Of a DNA stretch of 64,000 nt, positions 1-11,588 are shown piece after piece. A program made the position numbers and the translations under genes. The DNA lies in the NCBI RefSeq assembly GCF_008369115.1, contig NZ_VOAZ01000003.1, positions 310,001 to 374,000 of the forward strand, in the 5' to 3' direction. The notes below the pieces were generated by a model. That model saw only the letters and a list, made by a program, of their open reading frames with translations, had not been told where the DNA came from and ran no database searches. The DNA comes from Psychrobacter sp. ANT_WB68. Its GTDB lineage: Bacteria; Pseudomonadota; Gammaproteobacteria; Pseudomonadales; Moraxellaceae. How positions within the stretch are numbered: the first letter of the stretch is position 1; each line of letters opens with the position of its first letter.

Positions 1-532
1 ATTCACCATTAACTGAGCTAACCAAACGGTTCTGAGCATCCAGTTGTGGCGCGCTGTCTGAAGGTGCTGGGCGCCCAGATATCCAATATGGCATTTGTGA
101 GATAGGTGCTTGCCAACCCGTGGCTTTTTTTAGCAAGGTTTCAGGATCATCAGCGGTTAAGGTGCCTGTTTTTTCGCTCACTAAAGTAGCTGACTGACCA
201 TTATATTCGATATTGGTTTTGCCAATACCTAATGCGCCAATCAATTCGATGGCAAAGCGGTCATTTTGTTGACCCCAGGCATAAAACGCACTACCGCCTT
301 GGTTTCCTGTATTGTCCTTGCCAGGCGTTGTCACCCCGATTTTGCCAGTGATATTAAAGTTTTCAAGCTTTTTAGGTTGTTCAGCGTTTTGACCTTGGAT
401 GGTAGTGCTAGGCTGGATGGTGGCGTTGGCGGTTTTCATTGACTGGCAACCAGAAGTAATAACGAGCGCTGTGGTTAAAGCAGTGAATAGCGCAAGTTTA
501 GTTGGCTGGTGGTTTTTTATTAATACGGACAT
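1..532 (-). CDS. lolB: Outer-membrane lipoprotein receptor LolB (partial, 3' end outside window)
   Basis: LolB receives lipoproteins from the periplasmic carrier LolA and inserts them in the outer membrane. The reading frame starts with ATG at 532 and stays open for 177 codons to the window edge, so the C-terminal part is missing. I see a signal peptide ending in a lipobox (ITSG before Cys29), then a LolB-like core: a 'NITGKIGV' strand, 'GSAFYAWGQ', 'FAIELIGALGIGKTNIEY' and 'PYWISGRP'. It lies on the minus strand downstream of the TPR protein gene (gap about 230 bases), with hemA divergent beyond that. hemA-lolB proximity is a classic arrangement in gammaproteobacteria, and ispE would be expected next, outside the window. 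Identification rests on motif style plus context. Confidence 0.85.
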   Translation of the reverse strand, partial: MSVLIKNHQPTKLALFTALTTALVITSGCQSMKTANATIQPSTTIQGQNAEQPKKLENFNITGKIGVTTPGKDNTGNQGGSAFYAWGQQNDRFAIELIGALGIGKTNIEYNGQSATLVSEKTGTLTADDPETLLKKATGWQAPISQMPYWISGRPAPSDSAPQLDAQNRLVSSVNGE

Positions 533-762
533 GGTTGTTCCTCAAAAGTGACAAATTTACAAAATCAATGTTTAGAAGTTTCGATAATTAGAGATTTCAA
601 AAAAACTGTTTCGAAAAGAGAGTAGCTTAAGCGCTATTTGTTACTCGGTGATGCGTGGCTGTTCATTTCTTATAACTGGCGTGTAGTTTTTATGGCAACC
701 GTTTTTCTGCTTTTATCCGCATTTTATTGTGAGTATCAAATAGGCTTTAGCACAATAGAAAG

Positions 763-2685
763 TTAATAGAGCTGTATACGGTCGTTAACGTTGCGCTGCC
801 CGAATGAGAAACGCTGTTGTAAATCTGTGAGTAATGCCTCAACTTTTTCATTGTTCCCCAAACCTTGATAAGCGCGTAGCAAGAGCGTGCCTGAACGCAG
901 GGTTGGGAAGACGTCATAGGGCGTTTGTAGATAGTCGATGACTTGCTGGTAGTTCTCAGTCGCTAAGGCATCCGCTGCCAGTACGTTCAATGCTTGCAAG
1001 TGCAGCTCATTGTCATAACGCGGGTCATCATAACGGATTTGGATGATGGCCGTTGCCATCGCCAAAGCTTGCTCAGAGCTGCGTTCATTAGCTAGCAGTA
1101 GTTGTGCGTAGCTAAGCTGATAAGAAAGGTTGGTCGGGTCGAGCGCTTGCAAATGGTTCAGCAAGGTACGCTTAACAATATAATCGTTTTTGTCATCAAG
1201 CAATTGGGCGCGAGCAAATAGGAGCATCTCATTATTGGGGTATTTGCGACTGGCGCGCGTTAATAAACGTAGCGCCTCATCGGATTCATTTTGCTGCCAC
1301 AAGATATCCGCTTGCATCACAAAGCTATCAGGTGCGAAGACGCTAAAGTCTTTACGCAGCTTTTCTAGAGTGGCGACGGCTGCATCGACGTCATCATTGA
1401 GCAGCTCAAACGACACCACTTTTCGGCGCGCTTCTAATACTAAGTCCTCTTGCATGACGCCATTGAGATAGTATTTTGCTTGCTCAAAGCGCTGTTGACG
1501 CTCGGCACTGATACCAAGATAGTAATAGGCTTGATCTAGGTAAGCCGGACTTTTAGCCAACATATTAAGTAGTTGGTCAGCACTGGCGTACTCTTCAACG
1601 TCCAAGCTAACAAGCGCTGCTAGCAAAGTGATTTCCTCATCATCGACAAAGCGCTCATGAGCGTCAAGCAACAGTTGCCAAGCCTGCTCGTTTTGTTTCA
1701 AGTCAAGTAAGTAGCGAATCTCATATAAGTATAGGCTTTTGCTATCAGGGTTACGTAGACGTGCTTGGCTGACATAGTTGATGACCGTCTCTGATGGCTC
1801 GGTTTTGCGCAATATATCGGCTCTTAAAGTGATAAAAGGCACATAGTCGGGCTGACGCGCTAAGGCGCGATCGATATGGACAATGGCGATTTCAGGCTCA
1901 TTAAACTGATAGAGCAAACCGGCTTTTAATACCGAGAGGGAGGCGTTTTGCTCACTATCGATAGGTTGCAGAGCGGCGAGTAGTTCGCGTTTGTCTTCAT
2001 CGGTATTGGGATAAATGCCAATCAGGATTTCACTAAGATCAGCACGCGGATCATAACTTAAGATACGATTGAGGGTTTCGCCCGCCAACTCATAATCATG
2101 TGCCCGTAATGCCAAATGCGCCACATAAAACCAAGCGGGTACGTGGTCGGGGTTTTGGTCTTGCCACGCTTTAGCAAAGCGTAATGAATCCTCAACGCTT
2201 TCGTTACGTAAAGATAAGCTTAGCGCCCTCTCAAATACCGCCGTTGCATCTTGTTTAAAAGACTGCTGTTTATAGATGGTCACTGCGCGCGCGGTATCAT
2301 CGCGATCTGCTGCAAACTCTGCATCCAAAAGTGCGTACAAGCTTGGTTCACCAAAATTAGCTGGCGTTTCGCTGGGTGGTAAACGATTTATATCGCTCAC
2401 ACTTTCCGTTATCTGAGTTTGCGTATTAAGCATGTTAGGAGAGGTACTAGCAGTGGCAGCTGCCTCATTGGCGATAACTGACGGTGTTTCAGGTAGTTTT
2501 ATGGTTGATGATGAGTTTGCATGATTGGCATGAGCAGGTAATCCTAGGCATAAGCAAACGGCCAACGATAAAGTTAGCTGATGACGCTGGCATAGCCGCT
2601 CAATAATAGCGTGCAATAAAGAGCGCAGGCGAGACTGATCATGATGCATAGGTTGCAATCTAAAGGATGAGCCAAAAAAAATCAT
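763..2685 (-). CDS. Large secreted/periplasmic tetratricopeptide-repeat protein
   Basis: A 640-residue protein built mostly of helix-turn-helix TPR units from about residue 110 to the end. Typical elements are 'DDTARAVTIYKQQ', 'AWFYVAHLALRAHDYELAGETL', 'AYYYLGISAERQQRFEQAKYYL' and 'NDVDAAVATLEKL'. A hydrophobic segment near residues 37-52 ending in PAHA looks like a signal peptide with an unusually long positive N-region. A second Met at residue 13 (start 2649) is therefore a plausible alternative start; neither ATG has a clear ribosome binding site. It sits between lolB (downstream, same strand) and hemA (divergent), a position where Moraxellaceae and pseudomonads carry a conserved TPR protein. 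TPR proteins scaffold protein complexes; the partner is unknown. Function beyond that is not claimed. Confidence 0.85.
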   Translation of the reverse strand: MIFFGSSFRLQPMHHDQSRLRSLLHAIIERLCQRHQLTLSLAVCLCLGLPAHANHANSSSTIKLPETPSVIANEAAATASTSPNMLNTQTQITESVSDINRLPPSETPANFGEPSLYALLDAEFAADRDDTARAVTIYKQQSFKQDATAVFERALSLSLRNESVEDSLRFAKAWQDQNPDHVPAWFYVAHLALRAHDYELAGETLNRILSYDPRADLSEILIGIYPNTDEDKRELLAALQPIDSEQNASLSVLKAGLLYQFNEPEIAIVHIDRALARQPDYVPFITLRADILRKTEPSETVINYVSQARLRNPDSKSLYLYEIRYLLDLKQNEQAWQLLLDAHERFVDDEEITLLAALVSLDVEEYASADQLLNMLAKSPAYLDQAYYYLGISAERQQRFEQAKYYLNGVMQEDLVLEARRKVVSFELLNDDVDAAVATLEKLRKDFSVFAPDSFVMQADILWQQNESDEALRLLTRASRKYPNNEMLLFARAQLLDDKNDYIVKRTLLNHLQALDPTNLSYQLSYAQLLLANERSSEQALAMATAIIQIRYDDPRYDNELHLQALNVLAADALATENYQQVIDYLQTPYDVFPTLRSGTLLLRAYQGLGNNEKVEALLTDLQQRFSFGQRNVNDRIQLY

Positions 2686-3410
2686 AGCTAGCAGTGTTTA
2701 CCTATTATTTGCCCGTCAAATCGTTTGCAGCATAACAAGGTGATTTTATTGTTATTATTTTAGAAATAGCTGCGAACAAAACTTGTCACTAGCATTATAA
2801 GAGTAGATTGAAGTGATAAACAATAGCGTCCGTGTTACTCAGATATTAGGAATATTTATGCGATTAAGTAACTACTATAAATGACCCTAAATGATTTCTA
2901 ATATAATCAATTTAATATAAAAAAGATATATTCAAAATAGCGTTCTGTTGGGATAAGTTTTCCTCGCCTGCTGTGGGCTTGGCACGATAGAGATTTCGCA
3001 ACCTATATTTCAAAAGCAAGCATCCCAGCCGCACGGCATGCTTTTTAAATTGAATCGCCTATCACCCAATCGCTAGTAAACAACCGTAACGGCAAATGAG
3101 ACAAATTTGAAAGGCTCGCAGCATTTACTTTAAAGTCGGCATAGCAGTTGATTTATCGCCGCTGCGCCCAGATACAGACAAATACCATCGCTTAGCGTTG
3201 CCTGTTAAATAAAGCTGCCAATAATGATATAATAAGCGCTTTTTAGGCGTTCACATTGAGTATGGTTAGTTAAAGACATTTTTTCAAAGACAGTTTATCA
3301 AGCGCTGTCTGTGAAAAGCTGTTTTTTAGCACTGCTGATTGAATAGGGTTTCTTTACATTCTGAGAGCGTTTGGCTGGCAGGTAAACGTTATATTTATGG
3401 TCTATCAATA
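2686..3410. other. Divergent intergenic region TPR gene / hemA with repeat-like block
   Basis: This 725-base gap separates two divergent genes. It holds a hemA promoter-like element (listed separately) and a GC-richer block at 2940-3060. That block reads on the minus strand as an uninterrupted frame of about 47 codons without a start codon (stop at 2912-2914). It contains an imperfect hairpin at 3013-3046 (arms AAAAGCA/TGCTTTT) and shares 14 identical bases with the small-RNA locus at 31317-31330. No tRNA was recognised. The block could be an interspersed repeat or a decayed RNA gene. Confidence 0.45.
3205..3233 (+). promoter_or_regulatory. Candidate hemA promoter
   Basis: A perfect -10 hexamer TATAAT (3228-3233) with a weak -35 TTAAAT (3205-3210) at 17-base spacing. 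It lies about 180 bases before the hemA start codon on the same strand. The -10 match is strong and the -35 match is only 3 of 6. Confidence 0.5.
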
Positions 3411-4793
3411 ATGAGATTAGTGGTCATTGGGGTCAATCACAAAACCGCACCAGTCGCTCTACGAGAGCGCTTGGCGCTTGTGGGTGACGATGTGAATATC
3501 GCCCTTAAGCAGCTAGAGCGCTTTACCGATGGTAGCGTGATTGTCTCTACTTGTAACCGCACTGAAATTTACGCACTGGTGCCGCAAATGTCATTACCGG
3601 CAGAATCAAGCGCACATTTATCAGAGCCGCAAGTTGCTACTGCTATTGCTAGTAATAACGCAATGGGTGCGCAAACTTCTTCGGCGGCCATCAGTGTCCA
3701 TATTTTAAAAATCAAAGCATGGCTGGCTGATTTTAAACAGCTGTCATTGGACGAGATTGACCCTTATCTTTATGTACACCGTGACACTCATGCCTTGACC
3801 CATTGGCTCAGGGTTGCCGCTGGGCTTGACTCAATGATATTGGGTGAACCGCAGATACTCGGTCAAATCAAGCGTTCCGTCCATTTGGCGCAGGATCAAA
3901 AAGCACTGAGCAATCAGCTCGGCTGGATTGTCGATCAGGTATTTGCTGCCGCTAAACGCGTGCGTAACGAGACCCAAGTGGGTGCTCAAGCAGTCTCACT
4001 CAGCTATGCTGCTGCCAAATTGGTGACGCAGATATTTGACGAGTTACCCAGTCGCACCTTATTAGTCGTCGCAGCAGGCGAGATGAATCGCTTGGTGGCG
4101 ACCCATATCGCCGGGCTTGGGGTCGGAAAGGTTATTATTTGTAACCGTAATCCTGAGCGCGCTGAAGCATTGGCCGCTGAACTGCGTCGACCAGATCGTG
4201 TCGTAGAGGTGAGAGCGCTGCAAGAATTGCCGCAAGTATTGGCAGAAGCTGATATTGTCAGTAGCTGTAGTGGTAGCATGGATGTGCTGATAGATAAAAC
4301 CATGACCTTGCGCGCGCTTAAAAGCCGTCGCTATCAGCCGATGCTGATGATTGACTTGGCAGTGCCGCGCGATATCGACTCTACCATTAGCCGTATCGAT
4401 GATGTTTATCTGTATTCGGTCGATGACTTACAACATGTGATTGCTGGTAATATTGAGCAGCGTAGGCAAGCGGCGGTCGATGCGGAGCTGCTCGTCAGTC
4501 AATTGGTCGTTGAGATGGATCGGCGCTTTCAAGTGCGCCAAGTCGGCAAAGATATTCAGCAGTATCGCGCGCGAACCCATGACCAAGTAGATAAACTGCT
4601 GCATGAATCCATTGCTAAGTTGCAACAGGATAATGCCAGCCCTGAGGACATTATTACTGAGCTGTCACGACGTTTGACTCAGACGCTAACCCACGCACCA
4701 TCGAAGCTGATGCGTAAAGCGGCACGTGAGGGTGACAATGAATTGCTAGATTTTGTAGTGTCGGGATTACAAGAGGCGCATCGAGGTCGTTAA
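3411..4793 (+). CDS. hemA: Glutamyl-tRNA reductase
   Basis: HemA reduces glutamyl-tRNA(Glu) with NADPH to glutamate-1-semialdehyde, the first committed step of C5-pathway tetrapyrrole synthesis in the cytoplasm. The ATG at 3411 is chosen because the protein then begins with the family signature M-R-L-V-V-I-G-V-N-H-K-T-A-P-V; the frame is open further upstream from a TTG at 3339 but that part is not conserved in style. The catalytic nucleophile is Cys48 in STCNRTE. The motifs 'GLDSMILGEPQILGQ', the Rossmann NADPH domain ('VVAAGEMNRLVA') and the C-terminal helical dimerisation domain are intact. At 460 residues it is longer than the E. coli enzyme (418); the surplus is a low-complexity Ser/Ala-rich insert at about residues 59-92. 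It is divergent from the TPR gene. Confidence 0.96.
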   Translation: MRLVVIGVNHKTAPVALRERLALVGDDVNIALKQLERFTDGSVIVSTCNRTEIYALVPQMSLPAESSAHLSEPQVATAIASNNAMGAQTSSAAISVHILKIKAWLADFKQLSLDEIDPYLYVHRDTHALTHWLRVAAGLDSMILGEPQILGQIKRSVHLAQDQKALSNQLGWIVDQVFAAAKRVRNETQVGAQAVSLSYAAAKLVTQIFDELPSRTLLVVAAGEMNRLVATHIAGLGVGKVIICNRNPERAEALAAELRRPDRVVEVRALQELPQVLAEADIVSSCSGSMDVLIDKTMTLRALKSRRYQPMLMIDLAVPRDIDSTISRIDDVYLYSVDDLQHVIAGNIEQRRQAAVDAELLVSQLVVEMDRRFQVRQVGKDIQQYRARTHDQVDKLLHESIAKLQQDNASPEDIITELSRRLTQTLTHAPSKLMRKAAREGDNELLDFVVSGLQEAHRGR

Positions 4794-4980
4794 GCCATTT
4801 TTCAAGCCAGTCACTAAACCATTTGCCAAACCAATCGCTAAACAAGGGTTGGTTTTTTGCTAAGTTACCCCCTATAATCGGTAGAGCAAAAAAACATCAG
4901 TGATGTGGCAAAGTCTCAATCATGCCCAAAACCTAAAAACTCAGTAACAACATTTTCTCTTATTATACTAGGAGCGTCCC

Positions 4981-6114
4981 ATGACTGCATTACGTCAAGA
5001 TATTGATCCAAACGGCTTATTAGAATATTCAGTGGTCTATACTGACCGCGCCCTAAACCACATGTCAACAGTCTTTCAGCAAGTGATGAAAGACTTATCT
5101 AGCGACCTAAAATCCGTCTATAACGCTGATGCAGTTGCTATCGTTCCTGGTTCTGGTACTTATGGAATGGAAGCAGTGGCGCGCCAATTGGCTAATGACG
5201 AAGACTGTTTAATTATCCGTAACGGTTGGTTTAGCTACCGTTGGACGCAAATTTTAGAAAAAGGCAAGATTGCCAAATCCTCTACAGTATTGACTGCCAA
5301 TCGTGAAGAGGGTGATACGCCAAAGCCGTTTTCTCCAGTCGCTATCGATGAAGCGGTTGCTAAAATCAAAGCTGAAAAACCAGCGATGGTTTTTGCTCCG
5401 CACGTCGAAACCTCATCTGGTATTATTTTATCAGAAGATTATATCAAAGCATTGGCCGAGGCCGTTCATAGCGTTGGCGGCTTATTGGTCATTGACTGTA
5501 TCGCATCAGGTTGCGTCTGGCTTGATATGAAAGATTTGGGCATTGATGTGCTTATCAGCGCGCCGCAAAAGGGCTGGAGCAGCACACCGGGCGCAGGTCT
5601 GGTCATGCTGAGCGACGCTGCCGTGCAAAAAGTAGACAGCACCGAGTCTGATAGCTTCAGCCTAGATTTAAAACAGTGGTTAAACATCATGCGCGCTTAT
5701 GAAAATGGCGGCCATGCTTACCATGCAACGATGCCAACCGATAGCTTACGCCAGTTCCGCGATACCGTTAACGAGGCCAAAGAAGTTGGTTTTGAAACAT
5801 TATGCGCGGCACAGTGGGAGCTTGGCACGCGTATTCGTGAAGTACTAGCAGCCAAAGGTATTGAAAGCGTTGCAGCAAAAGGTTTTGAAGCGCCTGGTGT
5901 AGTGGTTGCTTACACCGACCGTGATGACATGCATAAAGGCAGTGCTTTCGCTGAAGCTGGCATGCAAATCGCTGCTGGTGTACCATTAAAAGTAGGCGAG
6001 CCTGATAATTTTAAAACCTTCCGCTTGGGTTTATTTGGTCTCGATAAATTGACTGATGTGGACGGTGCAGTACAACGTTTTGAAAAAGCGCTTGATGAGG
6101 TGTTGGCTAAATAA
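4981..6114 (+). CDS. Class V PLP-dependent aminotransferase (alanine-glyoxylate / serine-pyruvate type)
   Basis: A 377-residue fold-type I aminotransferase. The PLP Schiff-base lysine is Lys197 in 'SAPQKGW', preceded by the PLP-pyridine-binding Asp172 in 'VIDCIAS'. The phosphate-binding 'PGSGTYGMEA' loop is at residues 56-65, and a C-terminal 'FRLGLFG' follows. This pattern fits the alanine-glyoxylate/serine-pyruvate aminotransferase family, which moves amino groups between alanine or serine and glyoxylate or pyruvate; the exact substrate cannot be read from sequence. Start ATG 4981 has a good ribosome binding site (TAGGAG). The gene is monocistronic, with a strong hairpin terminator directly after it. 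An aminoethylphosphonate or cysteine-metabolism role is possible but there are no such neighbours. Confidence 0.88.
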   Translation: MTALRQDIDPNGLLEYSVVYTDRALNHMSTVFQQVMKDLSSDLKSVYNADAVAIVPGSGTYGMEAVARQLANDEDCLIIRNGWFSYRWTQILEKGKIAKSSTVLTANREEGDTPKPFSPVAIDEAVAKIKAEKPAMVFAPHVETSSGIILSEDYIKALAEAVHSVGGLLVIDCIASGCVWLDMKDLGIDVLISAPQKGWSSTPGAGLVMLSDAAVQKVDSTESDSFSLDLKQWLNIMRAYENGGHAYHATMPTDSLRQFRDTVNEAKEVGFETLCAAQWELGTRIREVLAAKGIESVAAKGFEAPGVVVAYTDRDDMHKGSAFAEAGMQIAAGVPLKVGEPDNFKTFRLGLFGLDKLTDVDGAVQRFEKALDEVLAK

Positions 6115-6146
6115 TATCTTTATCGTATAAGATATTTTTAGCGTAC

Positions 6147-6187
6147 AAAAAATACTGAGCCTTTGTAACGAGGGTTCAGTATTTTTT
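6147..6187 (+). terminator. Rho-independent terminator after aminotransferase
   Basis: Long hairpin with arms AAAAAATACTGA and TCAGTATTTTTT, followed by T residues. It lies 33 bases after the stop codon. Confidence 0.85.
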
Positions 6188-6275
6188 ACCTTTTTATTAT
6201 ATTTTATTATATAATGTATTTATATAAAGCGAATCTCAAAACTGTTTTTGATAAAAATTGGCTTAGGTAAATATT

Positions 6276-6713
6276 ATGAGTATACAAATAGACTGGCAGG
6301 CATTTACGCCAATCTCCTTGGTAGGCGGTTTAATGCTAGGAGTGGCGACCGTTATTCTATTGTTAGGTATTGGTCGTATTGCGGGTATTAGTGGTATATT
6401 TTCCAGCCTGCTCAAACCCAAGCGTGTAGAGATGTGGCAAGTATTATTTATCGCAGGTTTGGTCATCTCGCCATTGTTATATAAATTGGTAAGACCGCTA
6501 CCGGATGTCGAGGTCAGTACCTCGTTACCGCTATTAATCGTTGCAGGTTTATTGGTTGGCTTTGGTACGCGTTTGGGTTCAGGCTGTACGAGTGGACATG
6601 GTATTTGTGGTAATGCGCGACTATCGCCACGTTCAATGGCGGCGACGGTGACCTTTATGTTGTTTGGTATTGTGACCGTTTATCTTGGTCGGCATGTCTT
6701 GGGCTTCATTTAA
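6276..6713 (+). CDS. YeeE/YedE family sulfur-compound transporter, N-terminal half (PmpA-like)
   Basis: A 145-residue hydrophobic protein with about four membrane segments. It carries the YeeE/YedE signature 'RLGSGCTSGHGICG', with Cys104 and Cys111. In the full-length family (for example the thiosulfate importer TsuA) conserved cysteines inside the membrane pass sulfur species across the inner membrane. Here the family is split in two genes, this one and the next, as in the PmpA/PmpB pairs described in other proteobacteria. The two genes are 85 bases apart on the same strand and probably co-transcribed. No regulator or sulfur dioxygenase gene is adjacent, so the actual cargo (thiosulfate, sulfide or another form) is not fixed by context. 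Confidence 0.85.
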   Translation: MSIQIDWQAFTPISLVGGLMLGVATVILLLGIGRIAGISGIFSSLLKPKRVEMWQVLFIAGLVISPLLYKLVRPLPDVEVSTSLPLLIVAGLLVGFGTRLGSGCTSGHGICGNARLSPRSMAATVTFMLFGIVTVYLGRHVLGFI

Positions 6714-6798
6714 AGAGCATATAGACGGTACGTTGCGAAGACAGCGTTCAATACTATTTATAACAGCTTGAATTAACATATTAGGTGCGAGAAAAAAC

Positions 6799-7218
6799 AT
6801 GCTAAAAAATATAATTGGGTTACTGGCAGGGTTATTATTCGGCTTTGGACTGCTGATATCAGGTATGACCGATCCTGTTAAAGTACAGGGCTTTTTGGAC
6901 GTCTTTGGTGCATGGGACATTTCACTGGCGCTGGTGATGGGTGGGGGGCTAATAGTAGCGCTTGTCGGTGTGCAATTGGCCAAGCGTCAACAGAGCAGCT
7001 GGATTGGTACCTTAATTGAGATGCCAACCAAAACCACTATCAATAAAAAACTGTTAATAGGCGCGATGTTGTTCGGTATCGGTTGGGGTTTGGTCGGTAT
7101 TTGCCCAGGCCCTGGAATTGTGCTACTTGGCACGGGACAGTGGCAAGCTTATGTCTTTATCCCAGCAATGATAATAGGCATGCTGGTTTACCAATGGCTC
7201 GAGCCTAAGCTTAATTAA
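6799..7218 (+). CDS. YeeE/YedE family sulfur-compound transporter, C-terminal half (PmpB-like)
   Basis: A 139-residue membrane protein, second half of the split YeeE/YedE transporter. The signature 'GLLFGFGLLISGMTDPVKVQGFLD' opens the protein, and 'GIGWGLVGICPGPG' near residues 93-106 contains the family's conserved cysteine, Cys102. It would pair with the preceding gene product to make one membrane channel. The start ATG at 6799 follows a weak AGGTG. A bidirectional terminator lies between this gene and the convergent acyl-CoA synthetase gene. Confidence 0.85.
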   Translation: MLKNIIGLLAGLLFGFGLLISGMTDPVKVQGFLDVFGAWDISLALVMGGGLIVALVGVQLAKRQQSSWIGTLIEMPTKTTINKKLLIGAMLFGIGWGLVGICPGPGIVLLGTGQWQAYVFIPAMIIGMLVYQWLEPKLN

Positions 7219-7277
7219 TATGGGCTTGGTTGATAGATGGATTAATAGCAGGCTCAAGAATAAGTGAGTACTGAATT

Positions 7278-7318
7278 AAAAAAGGGTCAGTCTAATTTAA
7301 TTAGTCTGGCCCTTTTTT
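7278..7318. terminator. Bidirectional terminator between sulfur transporter and acyl-CoA synthetase
   Basis: Hairpin with arms AAAAAGGGTCAG and CTGGCCCTTTTT (one G-T pair), with an inner CTAAT/ATTAG stem. It has A and T runs on both sides and so serves both convergent genes. Confidence 0.8.
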
Positions 7319-7346
7319 ATAAATCATAATTTAATCTTTCAGAGGC

Positions 7347-9011
7347 TTATTTGGCGCTTGCTATTACTTTAGGTGTTTCGTGTGCCAACGATTTGGCCGC
7401 TTGACGTAGCTCAAACTTCTGTACTTTACCGGTGCTGGTCTTTGGTATTTCAGCAAAGATAATATATTTTGGCACTTTAAAACCTGCTAAGTGCTGCTTG
7501 CAGTGTTCCATGACATGGTCGCGCTGTAAGGTACTGCCAGCATGAATCTCGATAAAGGCTACGGGCACTTCGCCCCATTTGTCATGTGGTGCGGCAACGA
7601 CAGCACAGCTTTGGATTTCAGGCATTTTATATAAGACGTTTTCGACTTCGATACTAGAGATATTCTCCCCGCCTGAGATGATGATGTCTTTGAGCCTGTC
7701 CATGATTTTGATATAACCATCAGGATATTTGACGCCCAAATCACCAGTACGGAACCAACCGTCAGCAAAGGCTTCTTCGGTGGCTTTACGGCTTTTTAGA
7801 TAGCCTTTCATCACCATATTGCCGCGCAGTGCCAGCTCTCCCATCACTTCGCCATCAGCGGCAACTGGCTCAGTGGTGCCTTGTTTAAATACCTCAAACC
7901 CAGTCATCAAATGCGAGGTCACGCCTTGACGTGATTTTTTCTGCGCGCGCGCAGCGACATCAAGATTATCCCATTCTTGTTGCTCAGCACAGACGGTGAC
8001 TGGACCATAGACTTCGGTGAGGCCATAAACGTGCGAGATATGAAAGCCCATTTCCTCCATCGCAGCGAGCATGGTTTCAGACGGTGGTGCACCAGCGACC
8101 CAGCCTTTAACTTCATGAGTAATGGCTTGTTTATATTCAGACTTGCCACCGGCAATCATATTGTGCACCACAGGCGCTGAGCAATAATGCGAGACTTTAT
8201 ACTTGGCAATCAGCTGCAAAATCAAATCGGCGTCAATCTTACGCAAGCAGACGTTGACGCCTGCACGTTCGGCAATCGTCCACGGAAAGCACCAACCATT
8301 ACAATGGAATAATGGCAGCGTCCATAGATACATGGGATGCTTGGGCATATCCCAATCTAAAATATTGGATACAGCATTGAGCGTGGCACCGCGATGATGA
8401 TACACCACGCCTTTGGGTTTGCCAGTGGTACCAGAGGTATAATTGAGCGCAATAGCATCCCATTCATCGAGCGGTTTTTCCCAATTGTCCAAACTGTCTG
8501 CGCTGGCGATTAATTCTTCATAGCTCATTTGCCCAAAGCGCTCGATATCGAGCGCTGCATCGGTCGCATGAATTACGATAAGGTTGGGAAAGGCTTCGTT
8601 GATCATCTCAGCATGCTCAGCAAACTCGCTATCTAAGATTAATACTTTGGCTTCTGAGTGTTGCAGACAAAAGGTCAGGGCGTTAATATCAAGACGGGTA
8701 TTAAGGGTGCAAAGTACCCCGCCTGACATAGGCACCCCAAAGGCGCATTCGACCATCGCTGGCGTGTTCGGCATCATGACTGCAACTGTGTCATTTTTAT
8801 CGATGCCTAATTTGCGCAGCCCATCAGACAGTTGACGACAACGATCGTAAGTCTGTTGCCATGTTTGGGTCAGATTATTATGTTCAAGATCGTCATAGAT
8901 AATAGCGGTTCTGTCAGGATAGACCTGAGCGCTGCGGATAATGAAGTCAATAGGGGTAAGCGGTTGATAGTTGGCTGCATTTTTGCCGAGACCGGTATGG
9001 AAGTCTGTCAT
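7347..9011 (-). CDS. AMP-forming acyl-CoA synthetase (medium/short-chain type)
   Basis: A 554-residue member of the ANL adenylating family; it activates a carboxylic acid with ATP and CoA through an acyl-adenylate. The P-loop 'YTSGTTGKPKG' is at residues 191-201. The 'GLTEVYGP' A5 motif, 'GWFRTGDLG' A7, 'DRLKDIIISGGENISS' A8 and the A10 lysine in 'PKTSTGKVQKFELR' are all present. The length and the N-terminal 'LTPIDFIIRSAQVYPDRTAII' resemble AlkK-type medium-chain synthetases and methylmercaptopropionyl-CoA ligases (DmdB). Substrate is therefore open: medium-chain, branched or sulfur-containing acids. It is divergent from fadH, which supports a fatty-acid role. Confidence 0.88.
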   Translation of the reverse strand: MTDFHTGLGKNAANYQPLTPIDFIIRSAQVYPDRTAIIYDDLEHNNLTQTWQQTYDRCRQLSDGLRKLGIDKNDTVAVMMPNTPAMVECAFGVPMSGGVLCTLNTRLDINALTFCLQHSEAKVLILDSEFAEHAEMINEAFPNLIVIHATDAALDIERFGQMSYEELIASADSLDNWEKPLDEWDAIALNYTSGTTGKPKGVVYHHRGATLNAVSNILDWDMPKHPMYLWTLPLFHCNGWCFPWTIAERAGVNVCLRKIDADLILQLIAKYKVSHYCSAPVVHNMIAGGKSEYKQAITHEVKGWVAGAPPSETMLAAMEEMGFHISHVYGLTEVYGPVTVCAEQQEWDNLDVAARAQKKSRQGVTSHLMTGFEVFKQGTTEPVAADGEVMGELALRGNMVMKGYLKSRKATEEAFADGWFRTGDLGVKYPDGYIKIMDRLKDIIISGGENISSIEVENVLYKMPEIQSCAVVAAPHDKWGEVPVAFIEIHAGSTLQRDHVMEHCKQHLAGFKVPKYIIFAEIPKTSTGKVQKFELRQAAKSLAHETPKVIASAK

Positions 9012-11473
<2,462 letters not shown>

Positions 11474-11490
11474 GCGTCATCTAAAGCACA

Positions 11491-11550
11491 ATAACAAAAT
11501 ACAAAAAACGGCAGAGAAATATTTCCTGCCGTTTTTTTGTATTTTGTTAT
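11491..11550. terminator. Bidirectional terminator between fadH and lplA
   Basis: Very long inverted repeat (arms about 24 bases, core ACGGCAG/CTGCCGT) with A-run on the left and T-run on the right. It serves the convergent genes fadH and lplA. Confidence 0.88.
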
Positions 11551-11588
11551 TAGTGAAAATAACCGATTGCTACCTTACTTCTAGAAAT

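Noticed and set aside
1190-1471. 93-codon plus-strand frame inside the TPR gene
   Set aside because: Antisense shadow of a long, well-supported coding gene; Ser/Arg-rich random composition.
2973-2994. Sigma-54 promoter (TGGCACG) upstream of hemA
   Set aside because: No TTGC at the correct distance from TGGCACG.
2941-3050. 4.5S RNA or RNase P RNA in the hemA upstream region
   Set aside because: The GAGGAAAA stretch recalls RNase P but the remaining signature sequences are absent; no 4.5S tetraloop was seen.
2912-3060. Open minus-strand frame of about 47 codons
   Set aside because: No start codon; treated as part of a repeat-like block rather than a gene.
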